Positions 15,648 to 23,450 of a stretch of 64,000 nt of DNA are shown here, piece by piece. The DNA lies in contig JBAXRO010000002.1 in the NCBI GenBank assembly GCA_037131165.1, forward strand, positions 1 through 64,000, read 5' to 3'. The position numbers were made by a program, and so were the translations under genes. The DNA comes from WLNJ01 sp037131165 (lineage in GTDB: Bacteria > Actinomycetota > Thermoleophilia > Solirubrobacterales > Solirubrobacteraceae). Within the stretch, counting starts at the first letter, position 1. Each line of letters starts with the position of its first letter. The notes under the pieces were generated by a model, which was not told where the DNA came from, ran no database searches, and saw nothing but the letters and a program-made list of their open reading frames with translations.

Positions 15648-16876
15648 GGATCTTGGTGGTCGGAGCAGGTGGAGTGGGCGAGGCGGTGGCTGCGATCGCC
15701 CGACACAGGGACTTCTTCGAGCACATGGTGCTCGCCGACCTCGACGCCGACCGCGCCGGATCGGTCGCGAGCCGGATGGGCGACCCGCGGATCACTTCCG
15801 CGGCTGTCGACGCCTCCGACGCAAAGGCGATCGCCGCACTCGCCGGCTCGGAGCGATGCGACGTGATCCTCAACGCCTGCGATCCGCGCTTCAACCCGCC
15901 GATCTTCGAAGCTGCCTTCGAAGCGGGTGCCACGTACCTGGACATGGCGATGACCCTCTCCGAGCGCCACCCGGAGCGCCCCTACGAGGAGTGCGGGGTG
16001 ATGCTCGGCGACGCCCAGTTCGAGGTTGCCGGCAAGTGGGAGGAGAAGGGCCTGCTCGCCCTCGTGGGAATCGGGGTCGAACCCGGCTTCAGTGACGTGG
16101 CGGCCCGTTATGCGGCCGACCACCTGTTCTCCGAGATCGACGAGGTCGGAGTGCGTGACGGAGCCGATCTGGTTGTCGAGGGCTACGAGTTCGCTCCGAC
16201 GTTCTCGATCTGGACGACGATCGAGGAGTGCCTCAACCCGCCGCTGATCTGGGAGAAGGACCGCGGCTGGTTCGTCACGCCGCCGTTCAGCGAGCCCGAG
16301 GTGTTCGAGTTCCCGGACGGGATCGGTCCGGTCGAATGCGTGAACGTCGAGCATGAGGAAGTGGCGCTGATCCCCCGCTGGATCGAATGCCGCCGGGTGA
16401 CCTTCAAGTACGGGCTTGGCGACGAGTTCATCGAGGTGCTCAAGACCCTCAACAAGCTCGGGCTCGACGGGGTCAAGCCGATCCCGGTGCGCGGCCAGAT
16501 GGTCTCTCCCCGCGACGTTGTCGCCGCCGCGCTGCCGAACCCCGCGACCCTCGGCGACCGGATGAAGGGCAAGACCTGCGCCGGAACGCTCGTCACCGGC
16601 AAGGGCAAGGACGGCTCGCCGAAGGCCGCCTACATCCACCACACGGCAGACAACGAGGAGTGCATGGCCAAGGACGGATGTCAGGCTGTCGTCTGGCAGA
16701 CGGCGATCAACCCGGTGATCGCGATGGAGCTGATCGCCACCGGCATCTGGAGTGGAGCCGGGGTGCTCGGCCCCGAGGCGTTCGACGCCGTGCCGTTCCT
16801 CGACCTGCTGGTCGAGTACGGCTCGCCGTGGGGGCTCAGCGAACGCGATCCTGCCAACCCGCAGAAGGCCCTCTGA
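15644..16876 (+). CDS. saccharopine dehydrogenase-like oxidoreductase
   Basis: A 410-residue NAD(P)-dependent reductase. It begins with the dinucleotide fold RILVVGAGGVGEAVAAIA and has ADLDADRAG, the strand ending recognising the adenosine ribose. A central domain (ATYLDMAM, GIGVEPGFSDV) and C-terminal alpha/beta part match saccharopine dehydrogenase/carboxynorspermidine synthase/lysine 6-dehydrogenase relatives. These act on amino-acid-derived imines. The specific substrate cannot be fixed. The ATG overlaps the DedA stop by 4 bases, so the four genes 13038-16876 appear to be one transcription unit although functionally mixed. Confidence 0.82.
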   Translation: MRILVVGAGGVGEAVAAIARHRDFFEHMVLADLDADRAGSVASRMGDPRITSAAVDASDAKAIAALAGSERCDVILNACDPRFNPPIFEAAFEAGATYLDMAMTLSERHPERPYEECGVMLGDAQFEVAGKWEEKGLLALVGIGVEPGFSDVAARYAADHLFSEIDEVGVRDGADLVVEGYEFAPTFSIWTTIEECLNPPLIWEKDRGWFVTPPFSEPEVFEFPDGIGPVECVNVEHEEVALIPRWIECRRVTFKYGLGDEFIEVLKTLNKLGLDGVKPIPVRGQMVSPRDVVAAALPNPATLGDRMKGKTCAGTLVTGKGKDGSPKAAYIHHTADNEECMAKDGCQAVVWQTAINPVIAMELIATGIWSGAGVLGPEAFDAVPFLDLLVEYGSPWGLSERDPANPQKAL

Positions 16877-16939
16877 CCGGATCGCATCGGGTCAGCGAAC
16901 CGGACCCACCGGTTGTGACCGAATCGCGATGATCGAACC

Positions 16940-17644
16940 ATGTGCGGTCGCTACACGCTCACACTGAAGCGGGCGGATCTGGAGCGCTCCTTCCCGGAGG
17001 TTGTCTCGCTGCCCGAGGACCGTGTCTTCTGCGAGCGATTCAACATCGCGCCCTCGCAGGAGGCGGTCGTGATCAGCCGTCCCGACGGCTCGCAGCCGAC
17101 CGCCGAGCTGATGCGCTGGGGCTTGGTCCCACATTGGTCGAAGGGCCCGCAGGGAGAGGTGAAGATGATCAATGCCCGAGCCGAGACGCTCGCCGAGCGA
17201 CCCGCCTACCGTGGCCTCGTCGCCAGCGCGTCGGGACGTTGCCTCGTGCCGGCCGACGGCTTCTACGAATGGCAGCAGGTGAAGCCTGGCACCAAGCAGC
17301 CCTGGCGCTACACGCTGGCCGACGGCGAGCCGTTCGCGTTCGCAGGCCTCTGCGAGACATGGACGCCGGCCGAGGGCGGCGAGCCGTTGAGGAGCTTCAC
17401 AGTCGTGACGACGGAACCCAACAGCCTCGTCGCCGAAGTCCACGACAGGATGCCCGCGATCCTCGCGACGGTTGAGGCGCGGGCGGCGTGGCTCGACAAC
17501 GGACTGGAACCGGCCGCAACCCGCGAGCTGCTCGCCCCGCTCGAGTCCGGCGCGATGGCGGCCGAGCGGGTCAGCCGAGCGGTCGGGAAGCCCTCGAACG
17601 AAGGTCCGGCGCTGCTCGTCCCGGAGCAGCAGCAGCTCTTCTGA
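16940..17644 (+). CDS. SRAP-domain protein (YedK/HMCES-like)
   Basis: A 234-residue SOS-response-associated peptidase (SRAP) protein. After removal of the start Met, Cys2 (MCGRYT) forms a thiazolidine crosslink with abasic sites in single-stranded DNA, protecting them from cleavage. Other family residues are visible: MRWGLVPHW, INARAETL, CLVPADGFYEWQ and HDRMPAIL (catalytic Asn, Glu and His region). The sequence is complete and no LexA-like box is evident before the gene. The last 20 residues are a Gln-rich tail. Confidence 0.93.
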   Translation: MCGRYTLTLKRADLERSFPEVVSLPEDRVFCERFNIAPSQEAVVISRPDGSQPTAELMRWGLVPHWSKGPQGEVKMINARAETLAERPAYRGLVASASGRCLVPADGFYEWQQVKPGTKQPWRYTLADGEPFAFAGLCETWTPAEGGEPLRSFTVVTTEPNSLVAEVHDRMPAILATVEARAAWLDNGLEPAATRELLAPLESGAMAAERVSRAVGKPSNEGPALLVPEQQQLF

Positions 17645-17672
17645 GCCTGCGCACCGACCCCGGACACGGGAG

Positions 17673-17700
17673 AGCCGAGCGGTCCCCCGACCGCCCGGCT
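17673..17700. terminator. hairpin between convergent genes
   Basis: A 12-bp stem (AGCCGAGCGGTC pairing with GACCGCCCGGCT, one mismatch) with a CCCC loop lies between the stops of the SRAP gene and the convergent secreted-protein gene. There is only a weak T-rich tail (TTGATT) on the plus side; it may serve both directions. Confidence 0.5.
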
Positions 17701-17727
17701 TGATTCACCCGATGTTGACCGTTCGTG

Positions 17728-18396
17728 TCAGACGGCGGGAGGAGCCGTGACTGTCACGGTCCCGAACTTCTGGCCAGTCTTGAACGTGGTCACTGAGAAG
17801 GCCTTGTTGAGCGCTCTGGCTGCCCGTTCCGTGAGGACGAGCGATGCGGTGACGGTGCGTGCCTTGGCGTCGACTGCCGGGCTGGTCACGCGCAGGACGT
17901 CGATCCTGTGCTTGCCGTCGGTCTTGACGCTGACCTTGCCGCCCATCCCGGAGACGAACTGCGCTGCGACCGAGCTGAAGGTGACGCTCTTCGCCGCCTT
18001 GGTCGCGATCAGGCCTGCCTTGCCGAGCGAGAGAGCTCCCGCGCGGATCCGGTAGGTGGTCGCACCGTTGACGGTCCTGGCCGTGTAAGCCACCGCCCCT
18101 TGGGCAACCGCAGCATTCCAAGTGTCGGTCACCGGTACCGCGGCGCTTCCGTCACCGGCGCTGGCCGACAGGCTGACGCCGAGAGTGGCAAGTGCCGATA
18201 CGGCAGCGGGATCAAGCTTGACGGAGGATGTACCGCCCTTGAGATTGAGCACGCCGGACGAAACGGCATGTCGCGGTGTCGACGGCGAGTGAGCGATGGC
18301 CTTGGCCGCCGGCAGGGCAACGAGTACCGCCGACATAGCGCCGGCTGCCGCCACCCGAAGACCGAGGTTCGCTGTTCTGTGAAGTGTGTTTCGCAT
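17728..18396 (-). CDS. secreted protein, HtaA-like domain possible
   Basis: A 222-residue exported protein. Residues 1-35 are a signal peptide (Arg-rich start, hydrophobic core, cleavage near KAIAHS). The mature part is a single beta-rich domain: SSVKLDPAAVSALATLGVSL at the front and ALNKAFSVTTFKTGQKFGTVTVTA at the end. This layout recalls secreted actinobacterial domains distantly like HtaA, which bind heme or the cell surface, but I see no clear ligand residues. Function unknown. It is convergent with the SRAP gene. The 266-base gap upstream holds only promoter sequence for this gene and the SHOCT gene. Confidence 0.65.
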   Translation of the reverse strand: MRNTLHRTANLGLRVAAAGAMSAVLVALPAAKAIAHSPSTPRHAVSSGVLNLKGGTSSVKLDPAAVSALATLGVSLSASAGDGSAAVPVTDTWNAAVAQGAVAYTARTVNGATTYRIRAGALSLGKAGLIATKAAKSVTFSSVAAQFVSGMGGKVSVKTDGKHRIDVLRVTSPAVDAKARTVTASLVLTERAARALNKAFSVTTFKTGQKFGTVTVTAPPAV

Positions 18397-18662
18397 TTCT
18401 CTGCTGTTTTCCCTGTGGTTGAACGTCCGTCCCCGGCACTGACGACCAAGTTAGGCAGGGTCCGGGAAAGACCGGTTCGGCCCGGACCCAAACCTCGGTA
18501 AAGGCTTCGATCGGCCATTCCGGGAGGAGCAGCGCGGCCGAAGGCCGCGCGTCGTGCGCTCCGGAGGAGTAACCAACTGCCCCTGCGCTTGGGGCGGTGG
18601 TAGCTTCGACGCGAGACAACCCGGGGATGTTCGGCCCGGGACCCCCACGAAAGGACCGCTTG

Positions 18663-19058
18663 ATGCCAATCGCTTCGACCTTCGGACTTCCCGAGGCAAT
18701 GATCGTCGTTCTCCAGATCTTCCTGTTCGTGATCTGGTTCTGGATCCTGATCACGATCATCTCCGACCTGTTCCGTGACCACGAGGCATCGGGGTGGACG
18801 AAGGCATTCTGGATCATCTTCCTGATCCTGCTCCCGTTCCTCGGCGCGCTGATCTACCTGATCGTCCGCGGCAAGGGCATGCGCGACCGCGCGATCGCCG
18901 AGCAGGCTGAAGTCCAGAAGCAGATGAACCAATACATCCGCGAGACGGCCGCTGCCGGATCCCCCGCCGACGAGCTCCAGAAGCTCGTCGAGCTCAAGGA
19001 GAAGGGCGCCATCTCGGAGGAAGAGTTCCAAAGCATGAAGGCCAAGATCACCGGCTGA
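18663..19058 (+). CDS. SHOCT/PLDc_N-domain membrane protein
   Basis: A 131-residue protein with two N-terminal membrane helices (IVVLQIFLFVIWFWILITII and FWIIFLILLPFLGALIYLIV), in the style of the phospholipase D N-terminal membrane module, then a charged coiled helix and a C-terminal SHOCT motif (LQKLVELKEKGAISEEEFQSMK). SHOCT segments are short oligomerisation helices in many bacterial membrane proteins. I choose ATG 18663, with GAAAGGA just upstream. Function unknown; likely a small envelope protein. Confidence 0.82.
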   Translation: MPIASTFGLPEAMIVVLQIFLFVIWFWILITIISDLFRDHEASGWTKAFWIIFLILLPFLGALIYLIVRGKGMRDRAIAEQAEVQKQMNQYIRETAAAGSPADELQKLVELKEKGAISEEEFQSMKAKITG

Positions 19059-19068
19059 TCGGCTGTCA

Positions 19069-19094
19069 GGGGCGCGGCCAAGCGGCCGCGCCCC
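19069..19094. terminator. strong GC hairpin, convergent genes
   Basis: A perfect 11-bp stem (GGGGCGCGGCC / GGCCGCGCCCC) with loop AAGC sits between the SHOCT gene stop and the convergent secreted-protein stop. No T-run follows; it is likely a bidirectional terminator or transcript 3' end stabiliser. Confidence 0.5.
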
Positions 19095-19149
19095 GCACAT
19101 GCTGCACCACCCCGGACGGGTAAGCAGGCCCGATGCTGCGGCCCGCCCG

Positions 19150-20097
19150 TCAGGCAGGAGGAATCGTCGTAACGGCTCCGGTGCCGGTGCCCAACGGGTC
19201 GGTCCAGGAGGCGTAACCGAGCGCGCTCTGCAATGCGAGCGGCCAGAACGCCGCCTGTCGCTGCAGCCCGTAAGGGGTGCCGGGACCGTGGCCATTGACA
19301 GCCCAAGTGAGCATGCCCCCGAGCTCGGGGTGGATGGTGGCGGCATAGGTGAAGCGGGCCGGCCCGGGTGACGGCAGGGTCGTTAGGCGGATCGGGCGAC
19401 CGATGACCTTGCCGTCCGGCGCAGAGAGCGGGTACCCGATAACGCGCCTGCTGAGGTGAGGGGCTTGGCCAATGATCCACCAGTGGTCGAGCGGGTCGCG
19501 CAGGACGGTGAACTGGCCGGAGATCATCCCGCCGAGGGTGCCGACCTCGCGGACACTGCCATCGGCCTGAGGGCGACCGACGTGCGGGTGGTGGCGCGAG
19601 TCGACCGCGTAGACGAGGGTTCCCTCCCCGTCCCTGGCCGCGGCTGCCGCCCAGATCATGCCGGGGCGCGGCATCGGCGTTACCGATGCACGGCGCGGAG
19701 CGCGGGGGTCGTAGTCGACCCTGACACCGCCAAGTACCTTGAAACCCCACATTCCCGGCTTGACCTGCTCGACCTCCGCTCCGTACATCCCGACGCGCCC
19801 ATTGGCCAACAGGAAGGGAGCGCCGGGCCAAACCCAGTGTCCCCTCTCGACTCCACCGATCGTGCCGGTGAAGACGCCGTTGAGAGTGACGGCGTTCCGC
19901 ACGAAGAAACCGTTTACCCAAGAGTCCCCATAGACCCAGGAGTTCCCGCCCGGCGTAGAGAGGCTGAAGCCGACGTCGCCCGCCCGGAACGCGGCAGGAC
20001 TGGCCTGGGTGGTCGCGATGGTGCCAATCGTGGCAGCGGAAAGGAGGATCGCAGCCGCGACCCGGGTCGACCTGACGGTTTGCCTGTGCAGACCCAT
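19150..20097 (-). CDS. secreted propeller-like protein (DUF4185-like)
   Basis: A 315-residue exported protein with an N-terminal signal peptide (RSTRVAAAILLSAATIGTIA). The mature part begins DVGFSLSTPGGNSWVYGDSWV, the Gly-Asp-Ser/Thr opening seen in five-bladed propeller glycosidase-like families such as DUF4185, and contains repeated Trp/Gly strands (HWVWPGAPFLLANGRVGMYG, DHWWIIGQAPHLS). Such proteins may act on surface polysaccharides, but no catalytic residue can be named. ATG 20097 follows GGTGGAG. It lies between a convergent membrane gene and the amine-oxidase operon on the same strand. Confidence 0.6.
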   Translation of the reverse strand: MGLHRQTVRSTRVAAAILLSAATIGTIATTQASPAAFRAGDVGFSLSTPGGNSWVYGDSWVNGFFVRNAVTLNGVFTGTIGGVERGHWVWPGAPFLLANGRVGMYGAEVEQVKPGMWGFKVLGGVRVDYDPRAPRRASVTPMPRPGMIWAAAAARDGEGTLVYAVDSRHHPHVGRPQADGSVREVGTLGGMISGQFTVLRDPLDHWWIIGQAPHLSRRVIGYPLSAPDGKVIGRPIRLTTLPSPGPARFTYAATIHPELGGMLTWAVNGHGPGTPYGLQRQAAFWPLALQSALGYASWTDPLGTGTGAVTTIPPA

Positions 20098-20206
20098 GAC
20101 TCCACCTTCCTCCCTTCTGCCGGAGCGGGTGGGGAGATTCACGACCGACGCGGAAAGTCGGCGGGGAACCCGAGCCTGGTCCTTCTTCGAGCCCGCGAAT
20201 ACCGGG

Positions 20207-21565
20207 TCAGGAAGCGAGGATTTCGGCTGCCGCCCGCTCGCCGGAGCGGATTGCGCCGTCGATGTAACCGGCCCACTGCGAGCTCGTTTCCGTTCCCGCC
20301 CAGTGGATCCGCCCGAGCGGGTCGCTCAAGGCGCCGCGCCCCCTGGTGAGTACTCCCGGGCCTGCATAGGCGACCGGGCCGCCCTGACTCCAGCGCTCCT
20401 CGAGCCACTGCCTGTCCGTCCAGGCAAGGGGCTCGCGAACCTTCGGCCCGAAGCGGGCCTCGAGGCCCCTGAGGACGGCGTCACGCCGCTCCTCCGACCC
20501 CATCCGCGAATAGCTCAGCGCGTCGCGGCCACCGACAAAACCGACGAGAACCCCGTGCGAGGCGTCGGACGGGGAGAGATCGAACGTTGTGCTGGCAAGG
20601 GCGCGGTCGCTGAGCGTCTCGCCCGACAGGCCGTCCGCCCGCCAGAACGGCTCGTCGTAGACCGCGAACACCTTCGTCAGCGCGCCCATCCGCCAACGCC
20701 CTGCGACCTCCCGCGAGCGCTGGGGCAACTCGGGGTTGAACGAGATCGTCGAACGCAGGGCGGGAGGCAGGGCGACCACGACGCGATCGGCCCGCAACTG
20801 GAGCGGGCCATCGGGCCCGCCGGCAGCGACCGTTACTCCGGTGTCGTCGGTGGAGATCGACTCGACCGCGGTACCGAGCCTGACCCTCTCGCCAAGTCCC
20901 TCGGCGACCCGTTCGGCAAGCGTCAAAGACCCACCCGGGAACCAGCTGTCCTGGGCTCCCCCCTCCGCGTCGAACAGCGGGTCGAGGCCACCGGCCGAGT
21001 TGATGTACGAGAGCACGTAGAGCAGTGAAAGCTGGTCGGGCTCGGCTCCCCAGATGGTCTTGCAGGCGACCCCGAGCATCACCCTTGCCTTCTCGCCGTG
21101 CCGGCGGGAGTGCAGCCAGTCGGCAAGCGTGATCGAGTCGAGCCGCTCAGCGTCTGCTGCGGACCACGGCTCGGCCGGGTCGACGCGCTTGGCCGCCCTG
21201 TCGGTGGTGAGCTGCATTCGGGCGATGTCGAGCAGGGTGGCGAGCCCGACCCGCGGGATCGTGCCGGAGTAGGAGATCCTTCGGCCCTTGAGCTCGATCA
21301 GGTTGTTGCCGGCGACGTGCTGGCGGGTCGTCGGAACGGAAAGCTGGCTCGCCCATGCGAGCACCCGGGTCTGAGTCGGGCCGACCCAGGTGCCTCCGAG
21401 GTCGACGGTCACACCGGGATGGGGCTCGCCGCGATCGACCCTGCCCCCGACCCGGTCGCGGGCCTCGAGCATCAGGACCGTGCGGCCGCCTTCGACGAGA
21501 TCGCGGGCAGCTGCCAAGCCGCTGAAGCCGGCGCCTACGACGATTGCATCGAGGTCGTTCGCCAT
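20207..21565 (-). CDS. flavin monoamine oxidase family protein
   Basis: A 452-residue FAD amine oxidase. The N-terminal FAD motif is IVVGAGFSGLAAARDL with EARDRVGGRV, and the C-terminal FAD-binding segment IHWAGTETSSQWAGYIDGAI is complete. It oxidises a primary or polyamine, or another amine, to an imine with release of H2O2; substrate unknown. I start at ATG 21565, 11 bases after the stop of the upstream unknown gene, so it belongs to the same operon as the two unrecognised genes at 21577-23291. There is no signal peptide, so it should be cytosolic. Confidence 0.88.
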   Translation of the reverse strand: MANDLDAIVVGAGFSGLAAARDLVEGGRTVLMLEARDRVGGRVDRGEPHPGVTVDLGGTWVGPTQTRVLAWASQLSVPTTRQHVAGNNLIELKGRRISYSGTIPRVGLATLLDIARMQLTTDRAAKRVDPAEPWSAADAERLDSITLADWLHSRRHGEKARVMLGVACKTIWGAEPDQLSLLYVLSYINSAGGLDPLFDAEGGAQDSWFPGGSLTLAERVAEGLGERVRLGTAVESISTDDTGVTVAAGGPDGPLQLRADRVVVALPPALRSTISFNPELPQRSREVAGRWRMGALTKVFAVYDEPFWRADGLSGETLSDRALASTTFDLSPSDASHGVLVGFVGGRDALSYSRMGSEERRDAVLRGLEARFGPKVREPLAWTDRQWLEERWSQGGPVAYAGPGVLTRGRGALSDPLGRIHWAGTETSSQWAGYIDGAIRSGERAAAEILAS

Positions 21566-21576
21566 CGCGGGAGGCC

Positions 21577-22302
21577 TCAGCCGGCCTTGCCGGCTCCGGC
21601 CAGCCGACGGACCACCTTGCGCCATTCATCGTTATCGAGACCATGCGCGACGAGGCTGGACGGATCCCCGGGGTCGCGCATGAAGACATGGCAGATGTCT
21701 CCCTCTTGGGCGAGGACGACGTCGCTGGTCTCGCGGGTGCCGTCGTCCTGCCAGCTGCTGACGCTGACCAGAGCGGTCCGGGGACTCGAATCGAGCAGTG
21801 AGTCGGCGTCCGCTCCCTTCGGCCCGCGATGGCCCGCGGGCAGGCGCTTCCAGAGGCGGTCGAGTGCCTCGGTGGTCTTCCGAAGCGAGAAGAAGTGGAT
21901 CCCAAGTGCGTCGATCAGGATCTCAAGGGTCACGCCCTCCGGTTGGGGCATCAGCACGAAACGCCAGGGGGTGTCGGGCTCTGTCCCAGTGACCCTCGCG
22001 TCGAGCACCCGGCGGCCACGCTGCTGGAAGGCGAGGGCGATGCCAAGATCGCCACGGACCTCGACATGGTCGGAGCCGGGCTTGGTGGTGATCAGGTTGC
22101 GCGCAGCGAGCGACCGCACCGCCTCGGCGACCAGCTCCGGTTCCGGGTCGCGCTCAAGGAAGTGAACCACCCCGCTTACCGCGTCGATCTCGGCGAGCGT
22201 GTAGGCACCGAGCGGCACGGGGCCGGTGTCCACAAGGTGGACGACAGCCTCGACGAGTCCTTCGGGGATCTCCGCATCGCCTGAGAGGTCGGTCGTGCTC
22301 AT
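21577..22302 (-). CDS. unrecognised protein, operon partner of amine oxidase
   Basis: A 241-residue soluble protein I do not recognise. It reads as an alpha/beta domain: an N-terminal helical part (VEAVVHLVDTG ... LVAEAVRSLAARNLI), then two or three strands (VEVRGDLGIALAFQQRG, RRVLDARV, WRFVLMPQPEG) and a C-terminal helix and tail. The pattern AVRSLAARNLI followed by a strand faintly recalls EspG-type chaperones of ESX systems, but there is no EsxAB-like or EccC-like gene here, so I do not assign it. Its ATG overlaps the TGA of the upstream gene (ATGA). Confidence 0.55.
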   Translation of the reverse strand: MSTTDLSGDAEIPEGLVEAVVHLVDTGPVPLGAYTLAEIDAVSGVVHFLERDPEPELVAEAVRSLAARNLITTKPGSDHVEVRGDLGIALAFQQRGRRVLDARVTGTEPDTPWRFVLMPQPEGVTLEILIDALGIHFFSLRKTTEALDRLWKRLPAGHRGPKGADADSLLDSSPRTALVSVSSWQDDGTRETSDVVLAQEGDICHVFMRDPGDPSSLVAHGLDNDEWRKVVRRLAGAGKAG

Positions 22303-23291
22303 CGTTCCCAATCCGCGTGTCCACGCTGGTTGATCCTCGCCGCGGTGGCGATCTCACGGTCACCGACCTTGACGGTCACGGACTTTGTCTCGGTGGCAAC
22401 GGGGAGCATCCACTCCGGCGCCCCGTGGCCGCCATCGAGCACTTCCTGCGCGGCCGGGGAAAGCATCTCCGTAACGTAGACGTCGGAGGCGCCGAAGAGT
22501 CCGCGGCCGTTGCGGGCACCCGGATGGAAGACGAGTTCGGCCAAGCTGTCGGCTCGATCCGGCGGGGGAAAGCGTACGGCGAGGTCGGGCGACGCCGAAG
22601 TGACATCGTCGTCCTGCTCGATCAGCTTGAGTGAAGTGGTCAGCTCCTCCTCAGCCGAGGCGGGCAGCGGCATCGTCGTGCCGATGTCGGGAGAGAGGTA
22701 CATCGGCCTCGATTCGGTGTTGCCAGAGAGGCCCCAAGGGCCGACGTTCTTCTTGGTGACCCGATAGACGAAGTAGTCGAGCAGGTGCTTGAGGTCGGTC
22801 AGGCTCGGCAGGTGGAAGCCGCCGCCCATCGCGGCCGGCGTCTTCTCGAGCTGGACCCAAGTCCCGTTGGCGGTGCGGCCGTGGAGCTTCTCCCTGACGA
22901 GCGGTCCGCGGAGCCCGAGGTCGGGGTAGGCCTTCTTGTCCATCTTCTTGTGGTGGCTGGAGAGCCGTTCATGGCTGTCGGGGAAGCGCCAGCGCTCGTA
23001 AAGGCCCGGCTCGTCGACGAGGACATGTGCGCCGCAGAGGACCTCACGAAGCTGGCGGACGTCGAGGCCATGGGTCTCGAGGTCAGCGATGATCGCGGCC
23101 TCCGCCGGGGTCAGGCGCTTGGCCGCCTGGGCCAGTCCGGATCGAAACTTGCCGGCCCGCGAAGTGATCTGGACCATTAGTCGGACCCGCTTGCGGATCC
23201 GTGCCGTTTCGGCTTCGTCGAGCTCGATCATCTCGATGACCGGCTGCTCGAGTTCCCCTCCACTGACTGGCTCATGCTCCGTTGCACTCAT
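22299..23291 (-). CDS. unrecognised 330-residue protein
   Basis: A 330-residue soluble protein of unknown family, the first gene of a three-gene operon with a second unknown protein and an amine oxidase. Visible parts: an acidic N-terminus, a helical region rich in Arg and Ala (ARIRKRVRLMVQITSRAGKF), a His/Lys stretch (SSHHKKMDKKAYPDLG), then a Gly-rich beta segment (AAMGGGFHLPSLTDLKHLLD) and a Tyr/Gly-rich piece (VGPWGLSGNTESRPMYL). No signal peptide or membrane helix. The charged coiled N-terminal third and beta-rich remainder suggest a structural or adaptor protein. No function is claimed. Confidence 0.55.
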   Translation of the reverse strand: MSATEHEPVSGGELEQPVIEMIELDEAETARIRKRVRLMVQITSRAGKFRSGLAQAAKRLTPAEAAIIADLETHGLDVRQLREVLCGAHVLVDEPGLYERWRFPDSHERLSSHHKKMDKKAYPDLGLRGPLVREKLHGRTANGTWVQLEKTPAAMGGGFHLPSLTDLKHLLDYFVYRVTKKNVGPWGLSGNTESRPMYLSPDIGTTMPLPASAEEELTTSLKLIEQDDDVTSASPDLAVRFPPPDRADSLAELVFHPGARNGRGLFGASDVYVTEMLSPAAQEVLDGGHGAPEWMLPVATETKSVTVKVGDREIATAARINQRGHADWER

Positions 23292-23383
23292 CGCCCGGAT
23301 CGTAACCGGTGACCGCTGACCGGCCGTATGGGACAGGGGGTCGAGCGATCCCGACAGCAGGCGGAGCGATCCCGAAACAGAAA

Positions 23384-23403
23384 GGGCCGCCTTTCGGCGG
23401 CCC
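23384..23403 (-). terminator. intrinsic terminator of nrdJ
   Basis: A perfect 8-bp stem (GGGCCGCC / GGCGGCCC) with a 4-nt loop. Read on the minus strand it is followed by TTTCTGTTTC, so it is a rho-independent terminator about 50 bases after the nrdJ stop. Confidence 0.75.
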
Positions 23404-23450
23404 CTCCCGGAATCAGATTTGGCGGGTCGGAAGGAGCCGCCCGGCTCGGA

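Noticed and set aside
15515..16642. Minus-strand frame of 375 codons over the reductase gene
   Set aside because: Antisense shadow of the saccharopine dehydrogenase-like gene, which has a good Rossmann fold and operon overlap.
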